Origin: JASHPR01 sp963749145
Lineage (GTDB): Bacteria; Actinomycetota; Actinomycetes; Streptosporangiales; Streptosporangiaceae
Reading direction: 5' to 3'
Length of the DNA: 64,000 nucleotides
Assembly (NCBI GenBank): GCA_963749145.1
Contig: CAVVLN010000005.1
Span: forward strand, 62,001 to 126,000
Part shown: positions 8,852-15,836 of the stretch, in pieces
How positions within the stretch are numbered: the stretch's first letter is position 1
Layout of the letters: each line of letters opens with the position of its first letter
The notes under the pieces: model-generated
The model's database searches: none
Seen by the model: only the letters and a program-made list of their open reading frames with translations
Told to the model about the DNA's origin: nothing
Translations under genes and position numbers: made by a program

Positions 8852-9694
8852 ATGAGGACGGTTCAGTGTGCTGAGCGGCCGGTGTTCGATCCGTTGGTGG
8901 CGCATCCGGCACGGGTCGGTAACTACCTGCTGGGCGGGAAGGCGCACTTCGCGGCGGACCGGGAGGCGGCCTGGCAGGTCATGCAGGTGCGGCCGGAGAT
9001 GGTGGCGGGACTGCTCGCGAACCGGGAGTTTCTCGGGCGGGTGGTCCGGTACCTGGTCAGCCGCGGGATCCGTCAGTTCCTGGACGTCGGGACCGGGCTG
9101 CCCGCCCCCGGCAATACCCACCAGGTCGCGCAGCGGGCCGCGCCTGAGAGCCGGGTCGTTTACGTGGACAGCGACCCGATCGTGCTGGCACACGCCCGCG
9201 GGCTGCTGACCAGCAGCGCCGAGGGGTTCTGCGACTACCTGGAGGCGGACCTGCGGGACGCCGATCTCATCCTGAGGGAGGCGTCGCGGACCCTGGATCT
9301 CGGCCAGCCGGTGGCCCTGTTACTACTGGAGGTCTTGCCCTCGGTCCCGGACGACGGTGACCCGGCCGGAGCGGTGGCGGCCCTGGCCCGGCATCTGGCA
9401 CCGGGCAGCTACCTCGCGATCTCGCACCTCACGGCGGACTTCGTGCCCGGGGTGGTAACGGCCGCGGCGCAGGAGCACAACGAGCGGGCGGCCACGCCGG
9501 TCACGGCCCGCACCCACGCCCGGGTGACCGACCTGTTCGGCGGGTACCCCCTGGTGGCGCCAGGGGTGGTGCCGGTCAGCACCTGGCGGCCGGACCGGTG
9601 TGACCACTTCGGCCAGCCCGCTGTCGCCTACGGTGGAATGGCCCGCACCGTGCGGCGCCTGTGGCGGCCGTGGTGGGTGGCGGACGTGGCGTAG
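8852..9694 (+). CDS. SAM-dependent methyltransferase, DUF574 (PF04672) type
   Basis: 280 residues. The family signature is clear: RPVFDPLVAHPARVGNYLLG at the N-terminus, SAM motif I FLDVGTGLPAP, then VVYVDSDPIVLAHAR and a DL/ALLLLEVLPSV segment. These proteins are numerous in filamentous actinobacteria; their substrates are mostly unknown. The ATG at 8852 places the protein start just ahead of the family core. The next gene begins on the base after the stop codon. Confidence 0.9.
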   Translation: MRTVQCAERPVFDPLVAHPARVGNYLLGGKAHFAADREAAWQVMQVRPEMVAGLLANREFLGRVVRYLVSRGIRQFLDVGTGLPAPGNTHQVAQRAAPESRVVYVDSDPIVLAHARGLLTSSAEGFCDYLEADLRDADLILREASRTLDLGQPVALLLLEVLPSVPDDGDPAGAVAALARHLAPGSYLAISHLTADFVPGVVTAAAQEHNERAATPVTARTHARVTDLFGGYPLVAPGVVPVSTWRPDRCDHFGQPAVAYGGMARTVRRLWRPWWVADVA

Positions 9695-9976
9695 ATGGCA
9701 TCCGTCTGGGTCCGGGGTCAGGGTGACGTGCTGGTCCGGGCCGATGTGATCGTGCTGCTGGCGATCGGCTCCGACGGGCTGCGGGCGGAGTGCGCCAGCG
9801 GGCAGGCGGTGCGGCTGATCGGGAAGCCGTGTTCGGACAGGCAGATGCTGGCGCTGCTCGAGGTGATGAGGCGCGCGGACGCTGACGGACGGACCGTGGT
9901 GATCATGCCGCCGGGCGAGGCGGGCTCGGTGGCCTGGCGCTGGGAGTGCGTGGACACGCTGCTCGACGCCGAATAA
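9695..9976 (+). CDS. Small hypothetical protein, 93 aa
   Basis: Not recognised. The ATG directly follows the TAG of the methyltransferase, so translation is probably coupled. The sequence is a compact alpha/beta-looking domain (VLVRADVIVLLAIGSDGLRA, then a central helix MLALLEVMRRADADGR and a final strand-rich part). No signal peptide, Cys pairs or catalytic motif are seen. Coupling suggests it acts with the methyltransferase; this is inference only. Confidence 0.5.
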   Translation: MASVWVRGQGDVLVRADVIVLLAIGSDGLRAECASGQAVRLIGKPCSDRQMLALLEVMRRADADGRTVVIMPPGEAGSVAWRWECVDTLLDAE

Positions 9977-10010
9977 GGAGCGGGGCGGTCAGGCGCGGGC
10001 GGTCAGGCGA

Positions 10011-10070
10011 GGTCAGTTCGGCGTTGCGCAGTTCGATCCGGCCGGGGCGGCCAGGAAGAGGCCGAACACC
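10011..10070. repeat. Degenerate 60-bp repeat, copy A
   Basis: This segment and 12124-12183 share an extended imperfect match starting GGTCAGTTCGGCG and ending GGAAGAGGCCGAAC. On the minus strand both encode pieces of the same C-terminus (LAAPGR-ELR-AEL), here frameshifted. They look like leftovers of one gene family whose bodies are gone. Confidence 0.55.
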
Positions 10071-10084
10071 CGTGAGCGGCTCGT

Positions 10085-10371
10085 TCAGCAACTGGGGAGA
10101 CGCCAGCCCGTCAGCGTCTCCTGGGCTGGAGGCAACCATGACCCCACTCCTTCCACCACCCCGAAAGGCCTCACTGGCAAGGGCGGTGTCGGCGCCCAGG
10201 CCCGCAGCCACAAGATGAGCGCGAGCCGGTGGTCCTCGGCGCTCAGGTCGATCTGGCCGCCGGTTCTCTCAGCGAGCTTCCGCGACGCGGCGTCACTCCC
10301 GGCCGCCCCCCCGAACTCCGCCGGCCACCCGACGACCTCGTCCCGGCTCGCCGTGGTCCGGAGCTTGATGT
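10085..10371 (-). pseudogene. Broken paralogue of the 7826-8545 gene
   Basis: The frame from about 10371 reads SRDEVVGWPAEFGGAAGSDA and then GGQIDLSAEDHRLALILWLR, matching the intact protein at 7826-8545 position by position over about 60 residues. It then diverges into low-complexity sequence and stops at 10085. An AGGAGG site sits upstream, but the codon at the expected start is ATC. It covers much of the 466-bp gap between 9976 and hipB. Confidence 0.6.
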
Positions 10372-10394
10372 CCTCCTGATTCCAACAAGATATT

Positions 10395-10434
10395 ACTGAT
10401 GGGCGATATCAGTCATCATCGATCCTGGTATAAT
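10395..10434 (+). promoter_or_regulatory. hipBA promoter with overlapping operator
   Basis: A perfect TATAAT lies at 10429-10434, eight bases before the hipB ATG, so the transcript is probably leaderless. ACTGAT (10395-10400) and ATCAGT (10408-10413) form an inverted repeat with 7-nt spacer covering the -35 region, a likely site for HipB autorepression. Confidence 0.5.
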
Positions 10435-10442
10435 ATTGATCT

Positions 10443-10682
10443 ATGGCGATAGCGGACGAGTACCTGGTCACGACTGCCCGAGACCTCGGCGCAGCACTCA
10501 AGCACTACAGGACGGTCGCGGGAGTTAGCCAGCAGGCCGCAGCCGAAGCTGAGGGGATCGGGCAGCCATACCTGTCCTCCTTGGAGGGGGGCCAGTTCGG
10601 CCGTTCCCTCACCCACACACTTCGGCTGATCCGGCTGGTGGGCTGCGAACTCGTGGTACGCCCCGGGACCAGGCGTGGCTGA
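10443..10682 (+). CDS. hipB: HipB-like XRE antitoxin
   Basis: 79 residues: an XRE helix-turn-helix at about residues 16-62 (LGAALKHYRTVAGVSQQAAA, then SSLEGG) and a short tail CELVVRPG typical of HipB. HipB binds and neutralises HipA and represses the operon as a HipA-HipB complex. Its 3' end overlaps the hipA start by eight bases, which implies coupled translation. Confidence 0.88.
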   Translation: MAIADEYLVTTARDLGAALKHYRTVAGVSQQAAAEAEGIGQPYLSSLEGGQFGRSLTHTLRLIRLVGCELVVRPGTRRG

Positions 10683-11937
10683 GCGGCTTGTCGCATGGCT
10701 CTATGGCACACCGGTGGCAACGATCACACCTGCACCTAACTACCGCATCGCCTTGGAATGGCGCAACGAGGGAATCGAGCGATGGGGCCGCGGTAGTCGC
10801 GCCTTGTCGGTCGGGCTGCCGCTAGGCTCCCCGGTCGCCCGGCGCGACGTACGCGCGCTGGACTACTTCGAGAACATCCTCCCCGAAGGAGAAGCTTTGG
10901 CAAGGATGGCGTCATTGGCAGGCGTTCGTCAGGCGGACACGTACGGCATCCTTGCCATGTTCGGCCGCGATTGCGCCGGGGCGATCATGCTGCTGGCCGA
11001 ATCCGATTGTCCCGATGCGGAACAAGACAACGGATATTTGCCTGCCACCGACGACGACCTAAGGAGGTTGGTCGACTCCCTCGATGTGGCGCCCCTAGCA
11101 GTCAACCTGGAACGAGGATTCCGTCCATCGCTAGCCGGCTTCCAGCGCAAAGCGCTCGTCGCGCGCGCTGACGATGGCAGTTGGCAGATGCCCTTCGGCA
11201 ACGCACCTTCTACATGGATTCTCAAACCAGACGGGCCGCATGCGATGGCGGCAAACGAGGCAACCTGCCTGCGGCTAGCCGCGGCATGTGAACTGGAGGT
11301 ACCCGACATTGACCTCCTCGACCTCGATGGGCTCCCAGTCCTCGCCGTCAAACGTTACGACCGCCGCCAATCACCAGACGGACCGGTACGCGTCCACCAG
11401 GAAGACGGCTGCCAGGCGACCAGCAGGCCGCCTGCACAGAAATATGAAGAGCAAGGCGGCCCCACACTGCGAGATCTCGCGTCTGTGCTCCGGGATTTCG
11501 GTAATCCCGCCGACGTGATCAACCTGCTGCGCCGCACCGTATTCAACATGGCAGTCGGCAATGCCGACGCACACGCAAAGAACTTCTCGGTGCTACACGA
11601 ACCTGACACTTCGATTGTCAAGCTCGCTCCGCTCTATGACGTACTGTCAACCGTTGCCCTAGAGCTTACAGACAACACAGGGCGCCCGCTCCGGGCAGAC
11701 ACGCACTTGGGTCAGCGAGTTGGCGGGAAGACGGACATCCGGAACGTCGTCGCAGCTGACATTGTCCAGGAAGCAGTTACCTGGGGCATCCGCCGCCGGA
11801 CGGCAGCGGCCGTTGTCTCAAGCACAATTGACGGGGCGATCCGTGCAACTCAAACCCTTCAGGGTGACCAGCGGGTTCTTGCAACGATCCGTCAGCACGC
11901 CGAGCACATAGTGGGCTCCAAACGATCAGAACAGTGA
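10675..11937 (+). CDS. hipA: HipA-like serine/threonine kinase toxin
   Basis: 420 residues with the HipA fold: N-terminal subdomain (WLYGTPVATI, FENILPEGEA), ATP-binding SLAGFQRKALV near residue 152, WILKPDG, VKRYDR, the HipA signature HQEDGCQATSRPPAQKYE, and the catalytic loop GNADAHAKN with Asp298 and Asn303, followed by LAPLYD for metal binding. HipA toxins phosphorylate targets such as glutamyl-tRNA synthetase and induce dormancy; the target here is not known. Starts at GTG 10675. The kinase residues are complete, so the toxin should be active. Confidence 0.93.
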   Translation: MAERLVAWLYGTPVATITPAPNYRIALEWRNEGIERWGRGSRALSVGLPLGSPVARRDVRALDYFENILPEGEALARMASLAGVRQADTYGILAMFGRDCAGAIMLLAESDCPDAEQDNGYLPATDDDLRRLVDSLDVAPLAVNLERGFRPSLAGFQRKALVARADDGSWQMPFGNAPSTWILKPDGPHAMAANEATCLRLAAACELEVPDIDLLDLDGLPVLAVKRYDRRQSPDGPVRVHQEDGCQATSRPPAQKYEEQGGPTLRDLASVLRDFGNPADVINLLRRTVFNMAVGNADAHAKNFSVLHEPDTSIVKLAPLYDVLSTVALELTDNTGRPLRADTHLGQRVGGKTDIRNVVAADIVQEAVTWGIRRRTAAAVVSSTIDGAIRATQTLQGDQRVLATIRQHAEHIVGSKRSEQ

Positions 11938-11962
11938 TAGCCACCCATTCTGGAACTCCGCG

Positions 11963-12091
11963 TCAAACCGTGAGCGCCTCGCAGTAGATCAGCGCGGATA
12001 GCAGGCAGAATTCCAACGGGACGTCGGTCGTGTCAAAGCCCTTCGCGAGCTCGTTCTCCCAGATCAGCCTCCGCGCCGTCCTTATATCCAC
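11963..12091 (-). pseudogene. N-terminal stub of a MazG-like pyrophosphohydrolase
   Basis: GTG 12091 opens a 42-residue frame, TARRLIWENELAKGFDTTDV followed by PLEFCLL, characteristic of the start of small actinobacterial MazG-like nucleotide pyrophosphohydrolases. It then runs into unrelated sequence and stops before the metal-binding E-x-x-E helix. Another N-terminal stub in this accessory zone. Confidence 0.55.
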
Positions 12092-12123
12092 GACCGCACG
12101 CTACTCGCGCGGCATCTCGACCC

Positions 12124-12183
12124 GGTCAGTTCGGCGTGGCGGAGTTCCAGGCGGCCGGGGGCGGCGAGGAAGAGGCCGAACGC
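12124..12183. repeat. Degenerate 60-bp repeat, copy B
   Basis: Partner of 10011-10070. On the minus strand this copy is in frame: AMAFGLFLAAPGRLELRHAE. It is the tail of an unrecognised gene with no body. The stretch 12184-12248 holds nothing else recognisable. Confidence 0.55.
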
Positions 12184-12248
12184 CATGGCCTCGAGGTCTC
12201 CGGCGACACCGGGCGGCGCTGTTGGTGCCTCGAGTCGGCCTGCTGGAC

Positions 12249-13766
12249 TCAGCGGTAGACGAGCGTCCCGTCGTCGAGGTCCGCCCCGGGCAGGATGTCG
12301 CGCTCTTGCTCGTGCTCCAGCAGGTGGGTCCAGGGCTCGCGATCACCCTGTTTGAACAGGATGTGCTGCGAGCGCATGACGTAGCCCGAGTTGAAGTTCT
12401 CCGGATCGGACCACGGCCGCAGCTGCATGTCGGCGTCCTGGGGTCGCAGGGTGGGGACGACCATCGTGGCGCCTTTGTCCTGCATGTGGGCCAGCAGGCG
12501 GCACACCAGGTCGCTGACCAGGTCCACGCGCAGGGTCCAGCTGTGCCGGAAGTAGCCGAAGACGTAGGCCATGTTCGGCAGGCCATTGATCATGATGCCG
12601 CGCCAGGTGACGCGTTCGGTGAAGTCGACGGGTTCGCCGTCGACGGTGAACGCGACGTCACCGAGGACCGACATGTTGAACCCGGTGGCGGTGACGACGA
12701 TGTCGGCAGGGATCTCCTCACCGGAGCTGACCTTTATCCCGTGTTCGGTGAACGTCTCGATGGTGTCGGTGACGATCGAGGCCTTCCCCTCGCGCAGCAC
12801 CGCGAACAGGTCACCGTCCGGTACGACGGCGATGCGCTGCTGCCACGGACGGTAGCGGGGGGTGAAGTGCTTAGCGACGTCGAAACCCTCGGGCAGCAGC
12901 GGGCGCATGGACTCGATGAGGAACGTGTGCAGCTCGTCGGGCGCTTCCTGCGACGTCCGGGCCAGCCAGTCGAATTGCAAGATGTACTGACGGCGCAGGA
13001 TCTCGTGCATCCACTCATCGGGGAGATCCAGGGGGGCCAGCGTCACGGCGAGCTCGTGCGTCGTGGGCGGAGCGAAGAAGTAGGAGGGGGAGCGCTGCAG
13101 CATCGTCACGTGCTCCGCCTGGCTGGCTATCGCGGGGATTAGCGTCGCGGCCGTCGCGCCGGATCCGACCACGACGACGCGCTTGCCCGCTAGCTCGAGG
13201 TCCTCGGGCCACCGCTGGGGGTGCACGATCACGCCCCGGAAGCGGTCCGTGCCTTCCCACTGGGGCCGGTAGGGTTTGGCGTGGTTGTAGTAGCCCTGGC
13301 ACATCCACAGGAAGCCGGCGGTGAACCGCAGCTGCTGTCCGGTGTCGCCCCGGGTGACCTCGACGGTCCACCGGCGGTCGTCGGTGGACCAGCTGGCCGC
13401 AGTGACCCGGTGCCGGAGGCGGATGTGCTGGCCGAGGTCGTCCTCGTCAATGACCTCGTCGAGGTAGGCGAGGATCTCATCGCCCGCCGCGATCGACGGG
13501 CCGCGCCACGGCTTGAACCGGTAGCCGTAGGTGAACAGGTCGCTGTCGGAGCGCACGCCCGGGTACCGGTGGGTCCACCAGGTTCCGCCCCGGTTGTCCT
13601 GGCCGTCCAGGATCACGAAGGTCCGGTCGGGGAACTGCTCCCGCAGGTGGTGCGCGGCGCCGATGCCGGAGACCCCGGCGCCGACGATGAGGACATCGAC
13701 GTGACCGGCGCCCTGGATCTCCTGCGTGCCCTGGGCCGGAGCGGTCGCCGGTGCAGTCGCCGTCAT
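12249..13766 (-). CDS. EthA-like FAD-dependent Baeyer-Villiger monooxygenase
   Basis: 505 residues with two Rossmann motifs: GAGVSG (29-34) for FAD and VVVVGSGATAATL (about 196-208) for NADPH. Between them lies the monooxygenase fingerprint F-x-G-x3-H-x3-W, as FRGVIVHPQRW near 176-186. GGTWWTHRYPG and the ATGFNMSV element also match EthA-type enzymes, which use FAD, NADPH and O2 to oxygenate ketones, sulfides or thioamides. The physiological substrate is unknown. It stands alone between remnants and the gene at 14003. Confidence 0.92.
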   Translation of the reverse strand: MTATAPATAPAQGTQEIQGAGHVDVLIVGAGVSGIGAAHHLREQFPDRTFVILDGQDNRGGTWWTHRYPGVRSDSDLFTYGYRFKPWRGPSIAAGDEILAYLDEVIDEDDLGQHIRLRHRVTAASWSTDDRRWTVEVTRGDTGQQLRFTAGFLWMCQGYYNHAKPYRPQWEGTDRFRGVIVHPQRWPEDLELAGKRVVVVGSGATAATLIPAIASQAEHVTMLQRSPSYFFAPPTTHELAVTLAPLDLPDEWMHEILRRQYILQFDWLARTSQEAPDELHTFLIESMRPLLPEGFDVAKHFTPRYRPWQQRIAVVPDGDLFAVLREGKASIVTDTIETFTEHGIKVSSGEEIPADIVVTATGFNMSVLGDVAFTVDGEPVDFTERVTWRGIMINGLPNMAYVFGYFRHSWTLRVDLVSDLVCRLLAHMQDKGATMVVPTLRPQDADMQLRPWSDPENFNSGYVMRSQHILFKQGDREPWTHLLEHEQERDILPGADLDDGTLVYR

Positions 13767-13856
13767 GGCCGGACCTCCTAGACCCGCACTGATGCCGTCA
13801 TCTTAGCTCCGGCCGTTACGGGAAGCATTCGGCCGGTCCTGCAGCGGAATCGAACC

Positions 13857-13877
13857 GGCAGGCCCGCCCGGCCTGCC
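13857..13877 (-). terminator. 8-bp GC hairpin between minus-strand genes
   Basis: GGCAGGCC (13857-13864) and GGCCTGCC (13870-13877) pair perfectly with a 5-nt loop. It lies after the end of the gene at 14003-15604 and before the monooxygenase start at 13766, consistent with a terminator. No U-run is present. The rest of 13767-14002 shows nothing clear. Confidence 0.4.
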
Positions 13878-14002
13878 ACCATTCCGAAGGTGAACGATGG
13901 TGCCGCCGTCGGCCGGCCGGTCGGTCCCGGACAGGTAACGCCTCGCGCCTGGTCAGGCCGTCCGTGCGCGGGGCTGGTCCCGTCCGCACCGTGCTGGTCC
14001 CC

Positions 14003-15604
14003 TCACCGGGTTCTGGGTCGGCTGCCCGCCCGGAAGGCGGACGTGCGCGCCGCTTTGGCAATCCGCTTATCGGGATGATGCTTGCCGATCAGGGTCAGCA
14101 CGCTCGCCGCGTCCGGATGGGGCGAGAGGGACATGGCGTCGAAGGCCTGCTGCTCAGTGTCAGCCGGGATCGAGTCGCACACGAACTGCGGCAGATCGTC
14201 CGGGGTCCTGGCCATGGCCGCCAGCGTGTCGATGAGCAGCCAGGCAACATCGGCTGCCTCCGGTTCCATGCCAGCCGGCATGGTGACTCCCGGCTCGCCG
14301 CCTGCGATCTCGGTCAGCGCGATCTTCGCGTACGGCCGCAGTTCGATCCGGCCGAGCCAGGCGCGCCACGTCGGTTCCGCGGCCGCGCCAAGCTTCCGCG
14401 CGGCCGCGACCGCGAGCAGCCGCTCCGCCGCTCCGCCGTCGGCCGCGACCGCGAGCAGCTCGCTGGCCGCGACATCCGGTGCCCGCGCCGCCAGCCAAGC
14501 CTCGGTCTCGGCCTCGGCTTCTTCCTCGTCGAGGCCTTCCGCCGCGCAGACCAGATCCGCCGCGGTCATCTGAGCGGGTGGCGGCAGCAGCGGGATCTCC
14601 ACGCCGTCCTCGGTCAGCAGCTCCCGGACAGCCCAGGTGCCGAGCGGGGTCAGCCGCGCCACCGGGCCGTCCACGCCCACATGGTCCAGCGGCTCGCCCG
14701 GCAGCGACACAGCTCCCAGATCCGCGAGCTGCGTCAGCAGTTCCTCTGCGGGATCCCCGTGCGCCCGGGTCCACGACTTCCACGCCCTAGCCCCCCGGGC
14801 AGGCGCGATCTCGTCTATGGCAGCTTCCCGGATCAGGTCGGAAGCTTCCCGGACCGGCACACCCGCCCCTCGGGCCAGGAACAGCAGCACGATCAGCGCC
14901 CAGCCAGCGCCGGTGAAATCGAGCAGCTCGCCAGGGACGGCGTGACCATCGGGAACGTCCTCCAGCCGGTCGAGTACGCAGGGAAGCGCGGTGGACCAGA
15001 CGTCCAGGGCCTCCTCGTCCGTTCCGCCCGGCCACCAGGCCATAGCCTCCCCGAGGTAAACGCGGCCGACCTCGATGCCGGAGTCCAGGAAACCGGCGTC
15101 GAGCGCGATGTCCCACAGCCGGGCCAGCTCCGGTACGTCCTGCATGCTCGCGACGGCGGGCAGGTCCGGCATGCCCGGCAGCGCTCCGACGGACGCGCCC
15201 GCCTTGACCGGGACCGTGATGCCGAGCTCGCGCGCCGCCGCGACCGCGTCCGCGGCGGTCAGCTCCTCGTCCCAGGTGACCTCGCGGTCCGGGGCGACCC
15301 ATTCGGCAAGCCTGCGTGCCCGCACGAGCAGCGGCGCGGCCCTGCTCATCGCGGCCAGTTCCGGCTCCGGAGGCAAGCGCAGCGGCGGCAGCCTGTCGGG
15401 CAGCCCGAAGGCCCCCTTCAGGTCGAGGTCTTCGTCGTCCAGGTAGTCGTCTAGGTCGAAGTAATCGTCTAGCTCAAGATCTTCAAGATCCTGATCGCCG
15501 CCCGGGCTGAAGTCCTCGCCGCCCGGGCCGAGGTTGCCTGGCCCGAGGTCGTCGTGCGGTTCGAAGTCTCCGAAATCCACGTGGGTTTCGCGATCCCTCG
15601 CCAC
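14003..15604 (-). CDS. Large acidic hypothetical protein, 533 aa
   Basis: Family not recognised. The N-terminal 65 residues are highly acidic and repetitive (DLELDDYFDLDDYLDDEDLD). The remainder is an alpha-rich soluble protein with a winged-helix-like stretch (LLTQLADLGAV, ARLTPLGTWAVRELL) and a C-terminal repeat-like helical region. No signal peptide or membrane helix. Codon use is that of its neighbours. It is divergent from the ATPase gene at 15837; a link to that system is possible but unsupported. Confidence 0.65.
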   Translation of the reverse strand: MARDRETHVDFGDFEPHDDLGPGNLGPGGEDFSPGGDQDLEDLELDDYFDLDDYLDDEDLDLKGAFGLPDRLPPLRLPPEPELAAMSRAAPLLVRARRLAEWVAPDREVTWDEELTAADAVAAARELGITVPVKAGASVGALPGMPDLPAVASMQDVPELARLWDIALDAGFLDSGIEVGRVYLGEAMAWWPGGTDEEALDVWSTALPCVLDRLEDVPDGHAVPGELLDFTGAGWALIVLLFLARGAGVPVREASDLIREAAIDEIAPARGARAWKSWTRAHGDPAEELLTQLADLGAVSLPGEPLDHVGVDGPVARLTPLGTWAVRELLTEDGVEIPLLPPPAQMTAADLVCAAEGLDEEEAEAETEAWLAARAPDVAASELLAVAADGGAAERLLAVAAARKLGAAAEPTWRAWLGRIELRPYAKIALTEIAGGEPGVTMPAGMEPEAADVAWLLIDTLAAMARTPDDLPQFVCDSIPADTEQQAFDAMSLSPHPDAASVLTLIGKHHPDKRIAKAARTSAFRAGSRPRTR

Positions 15605-15649
15605 GGCTACTACCCTAGCCGTCCCGCCCCCCGCCCGGCGGCCCGCTTC

Positions 15650-15755
15650 TCACCTTCCTCGCGCGACCCGGGCCACCCCCAGCCGCCCGGCCAGCCCGTC
15701 CAGGGCCGGCCGTCGGTCCTCTCCGCCAGCTTCCGCGACGCGGGGTAACCCCCGC
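15650..15755 (-). pseudogene. Second broken paralogue of the 7826-8545 gene
   Basis: One frame reads ASRKLAERT, matching the N-terminal domain of the degenerate copy at 10085-10371. A shifted frame immediately continues ALDGLAGRLGVARVARGR and stops, matching the C-terminus of the intact protein (ALDGLARRLEV and final RITRGR). The middle has been deleted. It occupies most of the gap between the genes at 14003 and 15837. Confidence 0.5.
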
Positions 15756-15836
15756 CGCCAGCGTTACGCCTGGTCAACTACGTCTGTCTGGTGCGGTCAT
15801 GCCGTCGGGCGGCAATCGGTGATAAAACGCCATGTC

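Noticed and set aside
13830..13900. tRNA-like sequence (GGTTCGATTCC on the minus strand)
   Set aside because: The T-arm stem has a mismatch and no matching acceptor strand or anticodon arm is found upstream; could at best be a tRNA 3' remnant.
13816..14061. 81-codon minus-strand frame
   Set aside because: It overlaps the end of the 14003-15604 gene, is Arg/Pro-rich and has no start signal or similarity.
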